The notes under the pieces were generated by a model. That model made no database searches. It was not told the origin of the DNA and was given only the letters and a program-made list of their open reading frames with translations. Below, in pieces: positions 1 to 8,430 of a stretch of DNA of 64,000 nucleotides; within the stretch, counting starts at the first letter, position 1, and each line of letters begins with the position of its first letter. Both the position numbers and the translations under genes were made by a program. This DNA is from Larkinella sp. C7 (lineage in GTDB: Bacteria > Bacteroidota > Bacteroidia > Cytophagales > Spirosomataceae): assembly GCF_006149005.1 (NCBI RefSeq), contig NZ_VBSL01000004.1, positions 248,001 to 312,000 on the forward strand. Reading direction: 5' to 3'.

Positions 1-1
1 G

Positions 2-709
2 GGCGGCTGTGAAGATCCCAGGATTGTGGAAAGCCCGAATCGGGTATATGTGATGACCTATACGGCCTACGACGGCGACAAGGCCCGGCTTTGCGTGGCA
101 ACCTCCAAAAACCTGATCAACTGGAAAAAACAAGGGCTCGCGTTCGATGATCTGAAATACCGCAATGAATGGTCGAAATCGGGTTCGATCGTATGCAGGC
201 GCATCGGGAGCCGGTTGGTGGCCGAGAAAATCAACGGCAAATACTGGATGTACTGGGGAGACCAGCCACAACTGTATTGCGCATCGTCGCCGGACCTCAT
301 CCACTGGACGCCCGTTGAAACGACCAGCGGCAAGCTGTTTGCGGTGGCCGAACGGCGGAAAGACAAACACGATTACCGCCTGCTGGAACCCGGCCCACCC
401 GCTTTGTTAACCGCCAACGGTATTGTGCTGCTGTACAATGGCATGAACCACGGGAAAGATGGCGACCGGGATTTACCGGACGGAACCTATGCGGCCGGTC
501 AGTTGCTCTTTGATGCCAGCGAGCCCACCAAACTCATCGACCGCTCCGAAACCTATTTCCTGAAACCGGATCAGCCCTACGAAATGGTCGGCCAGATCAA
601 CCACGTGTGTTTTATCGAAGGTTTAGTCCCCTACAAAGGCCAGTGGTTTTTGTATTACGGCACCGCCGATTCCAAAATTGCCGTCGCCACCGCCCCCGAA
701 AAACCCTGA
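2..709 (+). CDS. GH130-family glycosidase/phosphorylase, 5' end missing
   Basis: This is the C-terminal 235 residues of a gene that begins before the window; the reading frame is open from base 2. The first visible residues read GGCEDPRI, followed closely by MTYTAYDG and ARLCVATS. This block is characteristic of GH130 mannoside phosphorylases and mannosidases, where the Asp of the EDP motif is the proposed proton donor. The C-terminus (FIEGLVPYKGQWFLYYGTAD) matches the closing blade of the five-bladed propeller. Substrate is probably a beta-mannoside, but phosphorylase versus hydrolase cannot be told from this fragment. A GH43-type enzyme is the main alternative. Confidence 0.75.
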   Translation, partial: GGCEDPRIVESPNRVYVMTYTAYDGDKARLCVATSKNLINWKKQGLAFDDLKYRNEWSKSGSIVCRRIGSRLVAEKINGKYWMYWGDQPQLYCASSPDLIHWTPVETTSGKLFAVAERRKDKHDYRLLEPGPPALLTANGIVLLYNGMNHGKDGDRDLPDGTYAAGQLLFDASEPTKLIDRSETYFLKPDQPYEMVGQINHVCFIEGLVPYKGQWFLYYGTADSKIAVATAPEKP

Positions 710-724
710 AACACAACCGACAAC

Positions 725-768
725 CAGCCCAACGGGCTGACATCACTAGCCCCGGATGCAATCCGGGG
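725..768. repeat. two-hairpin intergenic module (copy 1)
   Basis: Two hairpins stand side by side just after the GH130 stop. CAGCCC-aac-GGGCTG occupies 725-739 and CCCCGGAT-gca-ATCCGGGG occupies 750-768. No T-run follows. The same two-hairpin order recurs on the other strand at 63700-63735. Confidence 0.7.
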
Positions 769-769
769 T

Positions 770-801
770 ATGGATGATGGATGATGGATGATGGATGATG
801 G
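770..801. repeat. heptanucleotide tandem repeat
   Basis: Four full copies of ATGGATG plus ATGG run from 770 to 801, followed by degenerate ATGG/ATGATGG words to about 822. It lies between two convergent genes, so it is not likely to be a coding phase-variation tract. Confidence 0.8.
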
Positions 802-870
802 TTATAATGGTTATGATGATGGTGCGGTGGGTGACGCCGATGACATGACGATGCGGATCACCCAACCGGA

Positions 871-3297
871 TCATTGCAACACAAACAACACCAAACCATT
901 GGCTGGCAAGGCAACTGTAATGGAGCCATTTGCCGCCTGGTGAATGGCCCCGCCATTGCCCACATTGGCCCCGCCGTAGAGTTCAGAATCACTGTTGAAA
1001 ATTTCCTTCCAGCCGCCCGTTGGCAACCGGTAAGCATCACTGTGGATCGTATAGCTATCGAAGGGCATGTTGTTCAGACTGGCGACGATCAGCACCTGCT
1101 CCTGGCCGAGCCACCTTTTGAAGGCAATCACCCGGCTGTTGTCCTGGGCGTGCAGAATGTCAATGTTCCGGCTGCGAATGGCGTGCAGGCGCTTGTTGAC
1201 GGCAATCAAATCCTGGTAAAACCGGTACATGTTGGCGCCCGAACCGTTGCGTTCTCCCAGCAGATCTTCCCGTAAATGGATGAACGTATCGTATTTGTAG
1301 CGATTCCGGGCGCCAATTTCTTCGCCCATGAAAAACATCGGTGTTCCGGCGGAGAGCAGCGATAAACCAAAAACCGTTCGGGAGCGTCTTTCGGCCCAAA
1401 ACCGGGTGGTGGGCGTCATCTCGGCGTTGTTCACCGCCACCACCATCGTCCGCGCCGTGCTTTCCGCCAGCGGACCGTCGTGGTTCCCGGCTTCGTCGTG
1501 CGATTCGTGAAAAACCACCGTGTTGTACTGGCTCTGGTGGAGCGAAGCCGCAAACTGGCGCATGGGCAGTGGATCGTCGTACCCAAAACCGGCTTTTTCG
1601 AGTAGCCGGGCTTTCGAATCCTGGCCTTTGGCGTCGCCAATCAGGTGGTGGTAGAAATCGACGTACCAGGTTGCATCGAAGCCCAGCCCACCGCCAGCCG
1701 CCGGTTTGGTGACGGCATCCCAGCCCGTGTGATCCTCCGCAATCAGCATGACGTTGGGGCGGATCATTTTCAGCGTGCGGCTCCATTCGCGCAGCAGTTT
1801 CTGCCCGAACTGGTTGGCACGACCCACCGAATGGCCGTTGGCGTGGAGCACATTATCGCGGTGAATGGCCTGCGTTAGATCGACCCGCAAACCGTCGATG
1901 TGCATTTCGTCGATCAGAAAAGCCGCACTGCTGATGAATTGCTGCCGAACGACTTCTTCCGAAAACCGGGGTGTCCAGCCGCTCGAACCGTTGTCGAGAT
2001 AACCACCGTCGGAATGCACGTAATCGCTCGAATGTCCTTCGTACCAGTAGTAGATGTTGTCTTCGGGCCGCGTTGAATCATACTGCCACTGCGCCCGGTT
2101 GGCGGCATAATTGTAATGGTTATAGACCACATCCTGAAGCACGGCGATGCCCCGGCGGTGGCATTCGCGCACAAAATGACGGTATTGGTCGCGCCCACCG
2201 GCGCTGGATTCGATCACAAAGTGGTGCGTTCCGCCGTAACCCCAGGCAATGCTGCCGGTGAATTCGGCCATCGGCAACAACTCGATGGTGTTAATTCCCA
2301 GGGCCGTCAGGTAATCCAGCAGGGCCAGCGCATCCGTCAGGTCGCCCGGTCGGTCTTTCCCGAAACCGAGGGAGCCGATGTGCAATTCGTAAATCACCAG
2401 ATCGTCCACGTGTGCGGGGAGCGGCAGGTTGGGTGTAAACTCATCCGCCCAGAATTCAGCGGCCGGAATGAGAACCGGCGGTTGGCCGACCGGTGGTTCA
2501 AAATCGCGGCTGATGGTGTCGGGATCAATAATCAGGCTGCAACTGATGGCACCATCCAGGGTTTCGACGGTGCCGGGCCAGCTTGGGTTATTTTCCGGAT
2601 TGATGGCTCCACACCCGATCTGGCTGCGGGAAAAGATGTCGGTTCGATACACGGTTTCGCCCTGCGCATTTACCAGTTGGTACATATACGGTAGGCGCTC
2701 GTAGGTTTTAAATCCGGGCAGAATCGCACTTTTCCAAATTCCGTCGTCGGACGGTTTGCCCAGCGGAATGGGTGGTCGGGTTGGATCGATGCCGGTTCCA
2801 TCATTGGCAATATAGCCCGAATCCGGCAACCCGAAAACCACCTGAACAACCTGCGCGTTGGGCGCCCACACCGAGAATTGAAGACCCGGTTCGGCATCGG
2901 TTTCGGAATACACCTTGTTGGCCCCCAACCGCCGACTGAAGGTGAGGTAATACCGTTCGGTCTGGCTATCGGATTCGGCATTCAGTCGAAACGAACGGAA
3001 CCGGTCTACGGAATATGGATTCGGCACTTCCGTCGGAATGCCCCACTGGTTCGGTCGTTCGGGGCCATCCAGCCGAACGCCCCAGTGAAAAAAGGTTTCG
3101 TCGCCATCGTCCTGAAGCGGGACGGTTGCCTGAAACGCCGGACAGCCATCGTCGCCGGTGATTTCCAGCATGGGCGTATCGGTCCAGAGATCGGAAGAGT
3201 GGCCGGTTTCGTCCCAGCTTCCGCGCAGGAAAGCGTTCGAGAACAAGGGGCTTTTGATACCGGTGAGGTAGAGGAAGGTAACGGTTTTAGTCGCCAT
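871..3297 (-). CDS. GH13 alpha-amylase-family enzyme (branching-enzyme-like)
   Basis: An 808-residue protein without an obvious signal peptide, so probably cytoplasmic. The first ~110 residues look like a starch-binding-type beta-domain, followed by a CBM48-like segment (FSVWAPNAQVVQVVF). The GH13 barrel follows with region I DVVYNHYNY (about 389), region II GLRVDLTQA with the nucleophile Asp (about 469), region III LIAEDHTGW with the acid/base Glu (about 519) and region IV FHESHDE (about 596). The C-terminus is an all-beta amylase domain. The ESHDE motif and CBM48 resemble GlgB or trehalohydrolase-type enzymes, but specificity cannot be fixed. It acts on alpha-1,4/1,6-glucans. The start is the ATG at 3297. 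Confidence 0.85.
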   Translation of the reverse strand: MATKTVTFLYLTGIKSPLFSNAFLRGSWDETGHSSDLWTDTPMLEITGDDGCPAFQATVPLQDDGDETFFHWGVRLDGPERPNQWGIPTEVPNPYSVDRFRSFRLNAESDSQTERYYLTFSRRLGANKVYSETDAEPGLQFSVWAPNAQVVQVVFGLPDSGYIANDGTGIDPTRPPIPLGKPSDDGIWKSAILPGFKTYERLPYMYQLVNAQGETVYRTDIFSRSQIGCGAINPENNPSWPGTVETLDGAISCSLIIDPDTISRDFEPPVGQPPVLIPAAEFWADEFTPNLPLPAHVDDLVIYELHIGSLGFGKDRPGDLTDALALLDYLTALGINTIELLPMAEFTGSIAWGYGGTHHFVIESSAGGRDQYRHFVRECHRRGIAVLQDVVYNHYNYAANRAQWQYDSTRPEDNIYYWYEGHSSDYVHSDGGYLDNGSSGWTPRFSEEVVRQQFISSAAFLIDEMHIDGLRVDLTQAIHRDNVLHANGHSVGRANQFGQKLLREWSRTLKMIRPNVMLIAEDHTGWDAVTKPAAGGGLGFDATWYVDFYHHLIGDAKGQDSKARLLEKAGFGYDDPLPMRQFAASLHQSQYNTVVFHESHDEAGNHDGPLAESTARTMVVAVNNAEMTPTTRFWAERRSRTVFGLSLLSAGTPMFFMGEEIGARNRYKYDTFIHLREDLLGERNGSGANMYRFYQDLIAVNKRLHAIRSRNIDILHAQDNSRVIAFKRWLGQEQVLIVASLNNMPFDSYTIHSDAYRLPTGGWKEIFNSDSELYGGANVGNGGAIHQAANGSITVALPANGLVLFVLQ

Positions 3298-3406
3298 GAT
3301 CGTCAGGTTGTATGCTGACAGAAAGATACTTACCGGCGGTTTTGAATAACAGACTTATTGAGTGTTCGGTGGTTACGACCACAGAATGCCAACCGGTTTG
3401 TGTGGG

Positions 3407-4909
3407 TCATAGCGTATCTATCGTGCCTTTTCCCGCATCCAGCCGCAGCACCTTCGTCACGCAGGTCGGAATTTCCTCGGCGTAGTGCGACACATACAGC
3501 AGCGTCCGTTCCGGCGATTGGCACAGTTCATCAACCAGATCCCGGAACCGGGCGATGTGGGCCGGATCGAGGTTCTGGCAGGGTTCGTCCAGCACGAGCA
3601 GGGGCGGGTTTTTCACCAGGGCGCGGGCCAGCAACACCCAGCGTTGTTCGCCCGTCGAGAGTTGGTCGAGCCGCTTGTCGCGCAGGGGCTGGATGCGCAA
3701 CAAATCCAGCATGAACTCCACCTGCCCGGTTTGGTCCGGGGTCAATTTGCGGAACAATCCCGCCGTGTCGAACAGACCCGACGCCACCACTTTCCAGACG
3801 GGTTGCTCGCGGGGGAAATAGAGGTGGAGTTCCGGCGAAACAAAACCGATGTTGCGTTTGATGTCCCAGATGCTTTCGCCGGTGCCGCGTTTCCGGTCAA
3901 ACAGTTCATAATCATTGCGGTAACTTTGCGGATTGTCGGCAGTAATCAAACTCAGCAAGGTCGATTTGCCCGAACCGTTGGGTCCCAAAACCGCCCATTT
4001 CTCACCCCGTTTCACGTCCCAGTTGATGGTGTCCAACACCACTTTCTCGCCGTAACTCACCGTCACATTCCGCATTTCAATCGCATTTTTGAACGAGATA
4101 GCGGAGGTGTTCAGCCAGCGGGGAAGCAGGGCCGGGTCGGTCAGGGTTTCGGGGGCGGATTCGGGCAGTGCGGGCATTTCTGATTTGGGTCCCTGCCAAC
4201 TGATCTGGCCGTCTGACAATTCAGCGACGTGCGTAATGCAATCCGGAATTTCGCGCAGTGTCGTCACCAGGACCAGCGTCGTTCCTTCGGCGGCAATCCG
4301 GTTCAAAATCCCGTGCAGCCGTTCGCGGCTGCTGACGTCCAGACCACCGAAGGGGTTGTCGAGCAGCAGAATTTCGGGACGGCGCAGGAGTGAGCGGGCC
4401 AGCAGCGTCCGCCGGGTTTCGCCGTTGGAAAGGGAGGTAAGGTGCCGATCCAGCAAGTGCGTAATATGCACCCAGTCAGCCACTTCGAGCAGCCAATCTT
4501 CCGGAAAAGCCGGTGGTGGTAATTCGATCGAATTCTCATTGACGGTTCCGGTGGGTTTGATCCGGTGTTGCAAAACCTCCCAAACCGTCGGCGATTCTTC
4601 CGCCGAATCGGCATTAAACCGCTGTTGGTAATACCGGGCCGACGAAGCCACCTGCCGGTCGAACCGGTAATCATTCGCCACCGGCTCGACCACTTCCCGC
4701 AGAACACCAACCGGGTGAGCATACGCGCCACTCGCTACGGGCAACCGCCCGCTCAGGGCATCGAGGAACGTGCTTTTTCCCGAACTCGTTGGCCCCAGAA
4801 TTGCCCAGTGTTCACCGGGTTTCAGCGTCCAGGTGAGGTTCTGTAAAACAAGGCCAGTGGGCCGGCGAACGGTGGCATTTTGTAAAGAAAGGAACGGACT
4901 GATAGACAT
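3407..4909 (-). CDS. ModF-like protein with two fused ABC ATPase domains
   Basis: A 500-residue soluble protein with two ABC nucleotide-binding domains and no membrane segment, as in ModF/PhrA-type proteins. NBD1 has Walker A GPTSSGKST (about 39), signature LSNGE (about 157) and Walker B ILLLDNP (about 178). NBD2 has GPNGSGKST (about 308), LSTGEQ (about 416) and LLVLDEP (about 435). In NBD1 the residue after the Walker B Asp is Asn where the catalytic Glu normally stands, so that site is probably hydrolytically weak; NBD2 is intact. Its start lies 24 bp from the stop of the SNF2 gene upstream, suggesting co-transcription. The transport partner, if any, is not in the window. Confidence 0.82.
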   Translation of the reverse strand: MSISPFLSLQNATVRRPTGLVLQNLTWTLKPGEHWAILGPTSSGKSTFLDALSGRLPVASGAYAHPVGVLREVVEPVANDYRFDRQVASSARYYQQRFNADSAEESPTVWEVLQHRIKPTGTVNENSIELPPPAFPEDWLLEVADWVHITHLLDRHLTSLSNGETRRTLLARSLLRRPEILLLDNPFGGLDVSSRERLHGILNRIAAEGTTLVLVTTLREIPDCITHVAELSDGQISWQGPKSEMPALPESAPETLTDPALLPRWLNTSAISFKNAIEMRNVTVSYGEKVVLDTINWDVKRGEKWAVLGPNGSGKSTLLSLITADNPQSYRNDYELFDRKRGTGESIWDIKRNIGFVSPELHLYFPREQPVWKVVASGLFDTAGLFRKLTPDQTGQVEFMLDLLRIQPLRDKRLDQLSTGEQRWVLLARALVKNPPLLVLDEPCQNLDPAHIARFRDLVDELCQSPERTLLYVSHYAEEIPTCVTKVLRLDAGKGTIDTL

Positions 4910-4933
4910 TTCAATGGAGTTAACGATAATGGA

Positions 4934-7900
4934 TCAATGCAACAAACTCAGTAAATCGGTCCGATTCAGTGATTTCAGAATGGACGCGTCGGTTTTGATG
5001 AGGTGATCGGCCAGGTCTTTTTTGGATTCCTGAAGCTGAAGAATTTTGTCTTCGATGGTATCCGGGCAGATCAGACGCACGGCCACCACATTTTTCTTCT
5101 GACCCATGCGGTAACTCCGGTCGATGGCCTGGTTTTCCACCGCCGGGTTCCACCACGGATCGACCAGATAAACGTAGTCGGCCTGGGTTAAATTGAGGCC
5201 CGTTCCGCCCGCTTTCAGGCTAATCAGAAACACCCGGACGGTTTCGTCGGTTTGAAACCGGTTGACGCAGGCTTCCCGGTTGGTGGTTTGGCCGGTGAGG
5301 TATTCGAAGCCAATCTGTCTGGTTTTTAGCTCGTTCCGGATCAGGTCGAGCATGGTAACGAACTGCGAGAAAACCAGAATTTTGTGCTGCGGTGACTTGT
5401 TTTCAATCTGCTCGATCAGCATGTCGATCTTGGCCGATGCGTCCCCGTAAAATTCATCGTCGTTGAGCAAAACCGGCGAGTTGCAAATCTGCCGCAGTTT
5501 GGTGAGTCCCTGCAACACGTGAAGACGCTCCCGGGGAATGTCGCCGTCCTGCGCCGTCAGCAGAAACGTGCGGAACTCGCGTTCGTAAGCGTCGTAGACT
5601 TTCCGTTGTTCCGGCCCCATTTCGCAGTGCAGAATCATCTCCGTCTTGTCGGGCAATTCGGTGGCGACCTGTGCTTTGGTTCGGCGCAAAATGAACGGGC
5701 TGATTTTCTGCTGAAGTTCGCGGGCGCGTTTCCGGTCATCGAATTTGTCGATGGGCGTGGAATAATGCGCCCGAAAATAGTGGTAATTGCCCAACAAACC
5801 CGGACAGGCAAACGAAAGCTGTCCGAACAGATCGAAGGTATGGTTTTCAATGGGGGTTCCGGTCAGGACAAACCTCGTGCGCGATTGCAACAGCATAACC
5901 GCCTGATAGCGTTGCGATTCCGGGTTTTTGATGGCCTGCGACTCGTCGAGTACAATGCAATTGAACGCATGGTCTTTTAAAAACCGGATGTCTGACAACA
6001 GCGTGCCGTAGGAGGTCAGAATGATGTCGTACTGGTCGATGTCTTTCTTCTTCAGGCTGCGGTTGGTTCCATAGAAGGTGTAGAGCCGGAGCGTGGGCGC
6101 AAATTTCGCCACTTCGGCCTGCCAGTTGAACAGGAGAGACGTCGGTACTACGACCAGGTTGGCCCGGGTACGGTTTTTGGCTTTCTGAACCAGCAGAAAA
6201 GCCAGGATCTGGAGTGTTTTTCCGAGGCCCATGTCGTCGGCCAGGCAGCCGCCAAATCCCAGCTCGTCCAGGAAGTTCAGCCAGTATACGCCCTCTTTCT
6301 GGTAATCCCGAAGCGTAGCGTGCAACTCGGTGGGGATGGCAACGGACGGAATCGACTGAGAGTCGGCGAATTGGGCGGCCAGCGTCTTGATTTCGTCCGA
6401 CACCCCGCTGCTGAGTTGCCCGTCGTCGTACACCTTTCGCAAGTCCGAAAAACGAATCCGGGGCGTCCGAATCACGTCATCCACCACTTCACCCGCCTGA
6501 AAATAGGCCGAAAACCGCTCAAGCCATTCGGTCGGCAGCAGTCCCTGCGTTCCGTCGTCGAGCGGCACAAACCGGCTCTTGTTTTTGATTGCTTTGTGCA
6601 GGTGTTTCAAGGAAACTTTTTGCTTGCCATACGACAGCCCCAGTTGGGTTTCGAACCAGTTCAGACCACTGTTGACCACCACCGACACCTTGGCCTTGTG
6701 GGGATTCAGGCGGTTGTTTTTCAGGGAATTGAAACCGAGAACCCGGATGTTCTGGCTTTTCCAGGCGTCGAAAGCGTCCAGAAACCAGTTTTCATCCAAC
6801 ACCTGGCTTTTGTGTAAATAAAACTCAGGTCGGCCGAGCTGGCTCTGAAAATCAGGGTGCTGGCTGGCAATCGCCATCGTAAACTGAATTTCCGCTTCGT
6901 CGTCGCGCTCCACCGTAAACGGTTTTCCCTGGCTGTCAACTGAATAAATCTGTTTTTTGGACAATACCGGCACCTCAACGGTTCCATATTTCATTACCGG
7001 CGTCAGGATAACGTAATCTTCGGAGTCGGCCAGATACAGGAGGTGTTCGCGTTCCAGATTAAAGCCGTTTTCTTCGAGCTGCGCGGGTGTTGCCGGTTGC
7101 AGATACGAATACGTAATCCGAATCTGGTTTTCCAGTTTGGCCAAAACCGCTTCCTGAAATTCGCGGTATTTCGACTGGTGCAGTATGATTCGGGTATTTT
7201 TTTTGCTGAAAAATTCAATAACCCGCAGATAGTCAGGGTTATCAATGAGATGAAGCGTGTCGTGCAGCAGAATGAAGTAATCGTATTTAAGAACGAGTTT
7301 GTGGAGCTCCTGCGTGGTGCCCTCCAGCACGAGTGAACCCCGGATTTCGTAAAACGGATCGACTTGGCGAACCCACAACCGCAGGTCGCCCACCAGAATT
7401 TTGAGTTTTACCGGGATGAGAGACTGGGAGGAAATGTTTTCAGAAATGCCGCTCGAATGGGAATAAAACGCCAGTTTGGCGGGGTTTTCGGCCACAAACC
7501 GCAACGCTTCCAGGTCCGATTCGTTTTTTTTAGTGCGGTGGGTATGCTGAAATCGGACGAGTGCCGAATAGAATTTTAATTCGTTCAGTTGCTTTATCCG
7601 GTTGATCGCTTCCAGCGGCTGAACCGGGGTGAACGGATTTTTTACGTTGCCTTCCCGCGTCGTTGGCGCTTCAAACAGTTCCAGCCCGAAATGATCGGAA
7701 TAGCGGTGTTTCGTAAAGACGACAATTCGCTGCAGCTTCGATGCCGTTTCCTCCGATACCGTTTCGGGCCGACCCGGTTTTGGTACCAGGGTCGATACCA
7801 GCAACGCTTTGTCGGCCGGGTTGAACCGCAGTAATTCCGGTCGATTCGGTTTGATTGTGAGGGTTTTATTCTCGTAGTCTACCAGAAAAAACGCATCCAG

Positions 7901-8296
7901 TTGGCGCTCATTCTCCAGACCGTAGTCTCTGGCGACGGGTTTGATGGCCTCGTACCGCAGGGCCTGGTCAAAGAAAATTCGAAATTCCTTTCGTCTGACA
8001 ATCGCCGATAAAACCTGAACCTGGTGCTCACACAACCGGTCTTTCGGAGCCAGACACGAACAGGAAATGCAGAGAGCTTCTTCCGACTGGCTGACGACTA
8101 CTTCCGTACGCTGAATATCCCGGGCTGTCAGGGTAAACCTACCCTGATCGACGGTCAGTTCGATTGCCATAATCTCAGTATAACTCCCTGAAGAAAAGGC
8201 GGATGCGGCACTGTGTTTGAAGAGGGTTCCGTCGGTTAGCGTCGGGATCGTCACCGTTTCCAGACAATACGCAGAGGGAGCCGATAGGTTGAGCAT
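4934..8296 (-). CDS. SNF2-family helicase with N-terminal SWIM zinc finger
   Basis: A DEAD/SNF2 ATPase of about 1120 residues. Near residues 75-90 a SWIM-type finger is visible (CISCSC, later CEHQ). After a long middle region the SNF2 core carries DDMGLGKT (about 687), the box II variant DESQ, LTGTPIENH and the C-lobe motifs SLKAGGTGLNL and DRSYRMGQ (about 1060). Such proteins remodel DNA-protein or transcription complexes; the exact bacterial role is unclear. The reading frame extends upstream only to a TTG at 8335. I chose the ATG at 8296, and ATG 8170 (MAIELTVDQ) is a good alternative because the conserved part begins there. It is followed at 24 bp by the twin ABC ATPase gene. Confidence 0.85.
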   Translation of the reverse strand: MLNLSAPSAYCLETVTIPTLTDGTLFKHSAASAFSSGSYTEIMAIELTVDQGRFTLTARDIQRTEVVVSQSEEALCISCSCLAPKDRLCEHQVQVLSAIVRRKEFRIFFDQALRYEAIKPVARDYGLENERQLDAFFLVDYENKTLTIKPNRPELLRFNPADKALLVSTLVPKPGRPETVSEETASKLQRIVVFTKHRYSDHFGLELFEAPTTREGNVKNPFTPVQPLEAINRIKQLNELKFYSALVRFQHTHRTKKNESDLEALRFVAENPAKLAFYSHSSGISENISSQSLIPVKLKILVGDLRLWVRQVDPFYEIRGSLVLEGTTQELHKLVLKYDYFILLHDTLHLIDNPDYLRVIEFFSKKNTRIILHQSKYREFQEAVLAKLENQIRITYSYLQPATPAQLEENGFNLEREHLLYLADSEDYVILTPVMKYGTVEVPVLSKKQIYSVDSQGKPFTVERDDEAEIQFTMAIASQHPDFQSQLGRPEFYLHKSQVLDENWFLDAFDAWKSQNIRVLGFNSLKNNRLNPHKAKVSVVVNSGLNWFETQLGLSYGKQKVSLKHLHKAIKNKSRFVPLDDGTQGLLPTEWLERFSAYFQAGEVVDDVIRTPRIRFSDLRKVYDDGQLSSGVSDEIKTLAAQFADSQSIPSVAIPTELHATLRDYQKEGVYWLNFLDELGFGGCLADDMGLGKTLQILAFLLVQKAKNRTRANLVVVPTSLLFNWQAEVAKFAPTLRLYTFYGTNRSLKKKDIDQYDIILTSYGTLLSDIRFLKDHAFNCIVLDESQAIKNPESQRYQAVMLLQSRTRFVLTGTPIENHTFDLFGQLSFACPGLLGNYHYFRAHYSTPIDKFDDRKRARELQQKISPFILRRTKAQVATELPDKTEMILHCEMGPEQRKVYDAYEREFRTFLLTAQDGDIPRERLHVLQGLTKLRQICNSPVLLNDDEFYGDASAKIDMLIEQIENKSPQHKILVFSQFVTMLDLIRNELKTRQIGFEYLTGQTTNREACVNRFQTDETVRVFLISLKAGGTGLNLTQADYVYLVDPWWNPAVENQAIDRSYRMGQKKNVVAVRLICPDTIEDKILQLQESKKDLADHLIKTDASILKSLNRTDLLSLLH

Positions 8297-8383
8297 GGGT
8301 GACCGACAAAGGTTGTTTGGTAGACGGCTCCGCAATTTACGCCATTAGCCGCGCTTGCCATAGAAATAATCCGTTTCAAGTTC

Positions 8384-8391
8384 TATTTTTG
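8384..8391 (+). promoter_or_regulatory. TAnnTTTG -7 box upstream of GH127 gene
   Basis: TATTTTTG matches the Bacteroidota -7 consensus TAnnTTTG exactly and lies 39 bp before the ATG at 8431. The nearest upstream TTG (8355-8357) is 26 bp away, longer than usual, so only the -7 box is convincing. Confidence 0.45.
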
Positions 8392-8430
8392 AGCATCCCT
8401 TCACGGTATTCCTAACGCTTTCTGAACCCC

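Noticed and set aside
770-822. CRISPR array or phase-variation tract
   Set aside because: The repeat unit is seven bases without spacers and lies outside any reading frame, between convergent gene ends. It is a simple tandem repeat.
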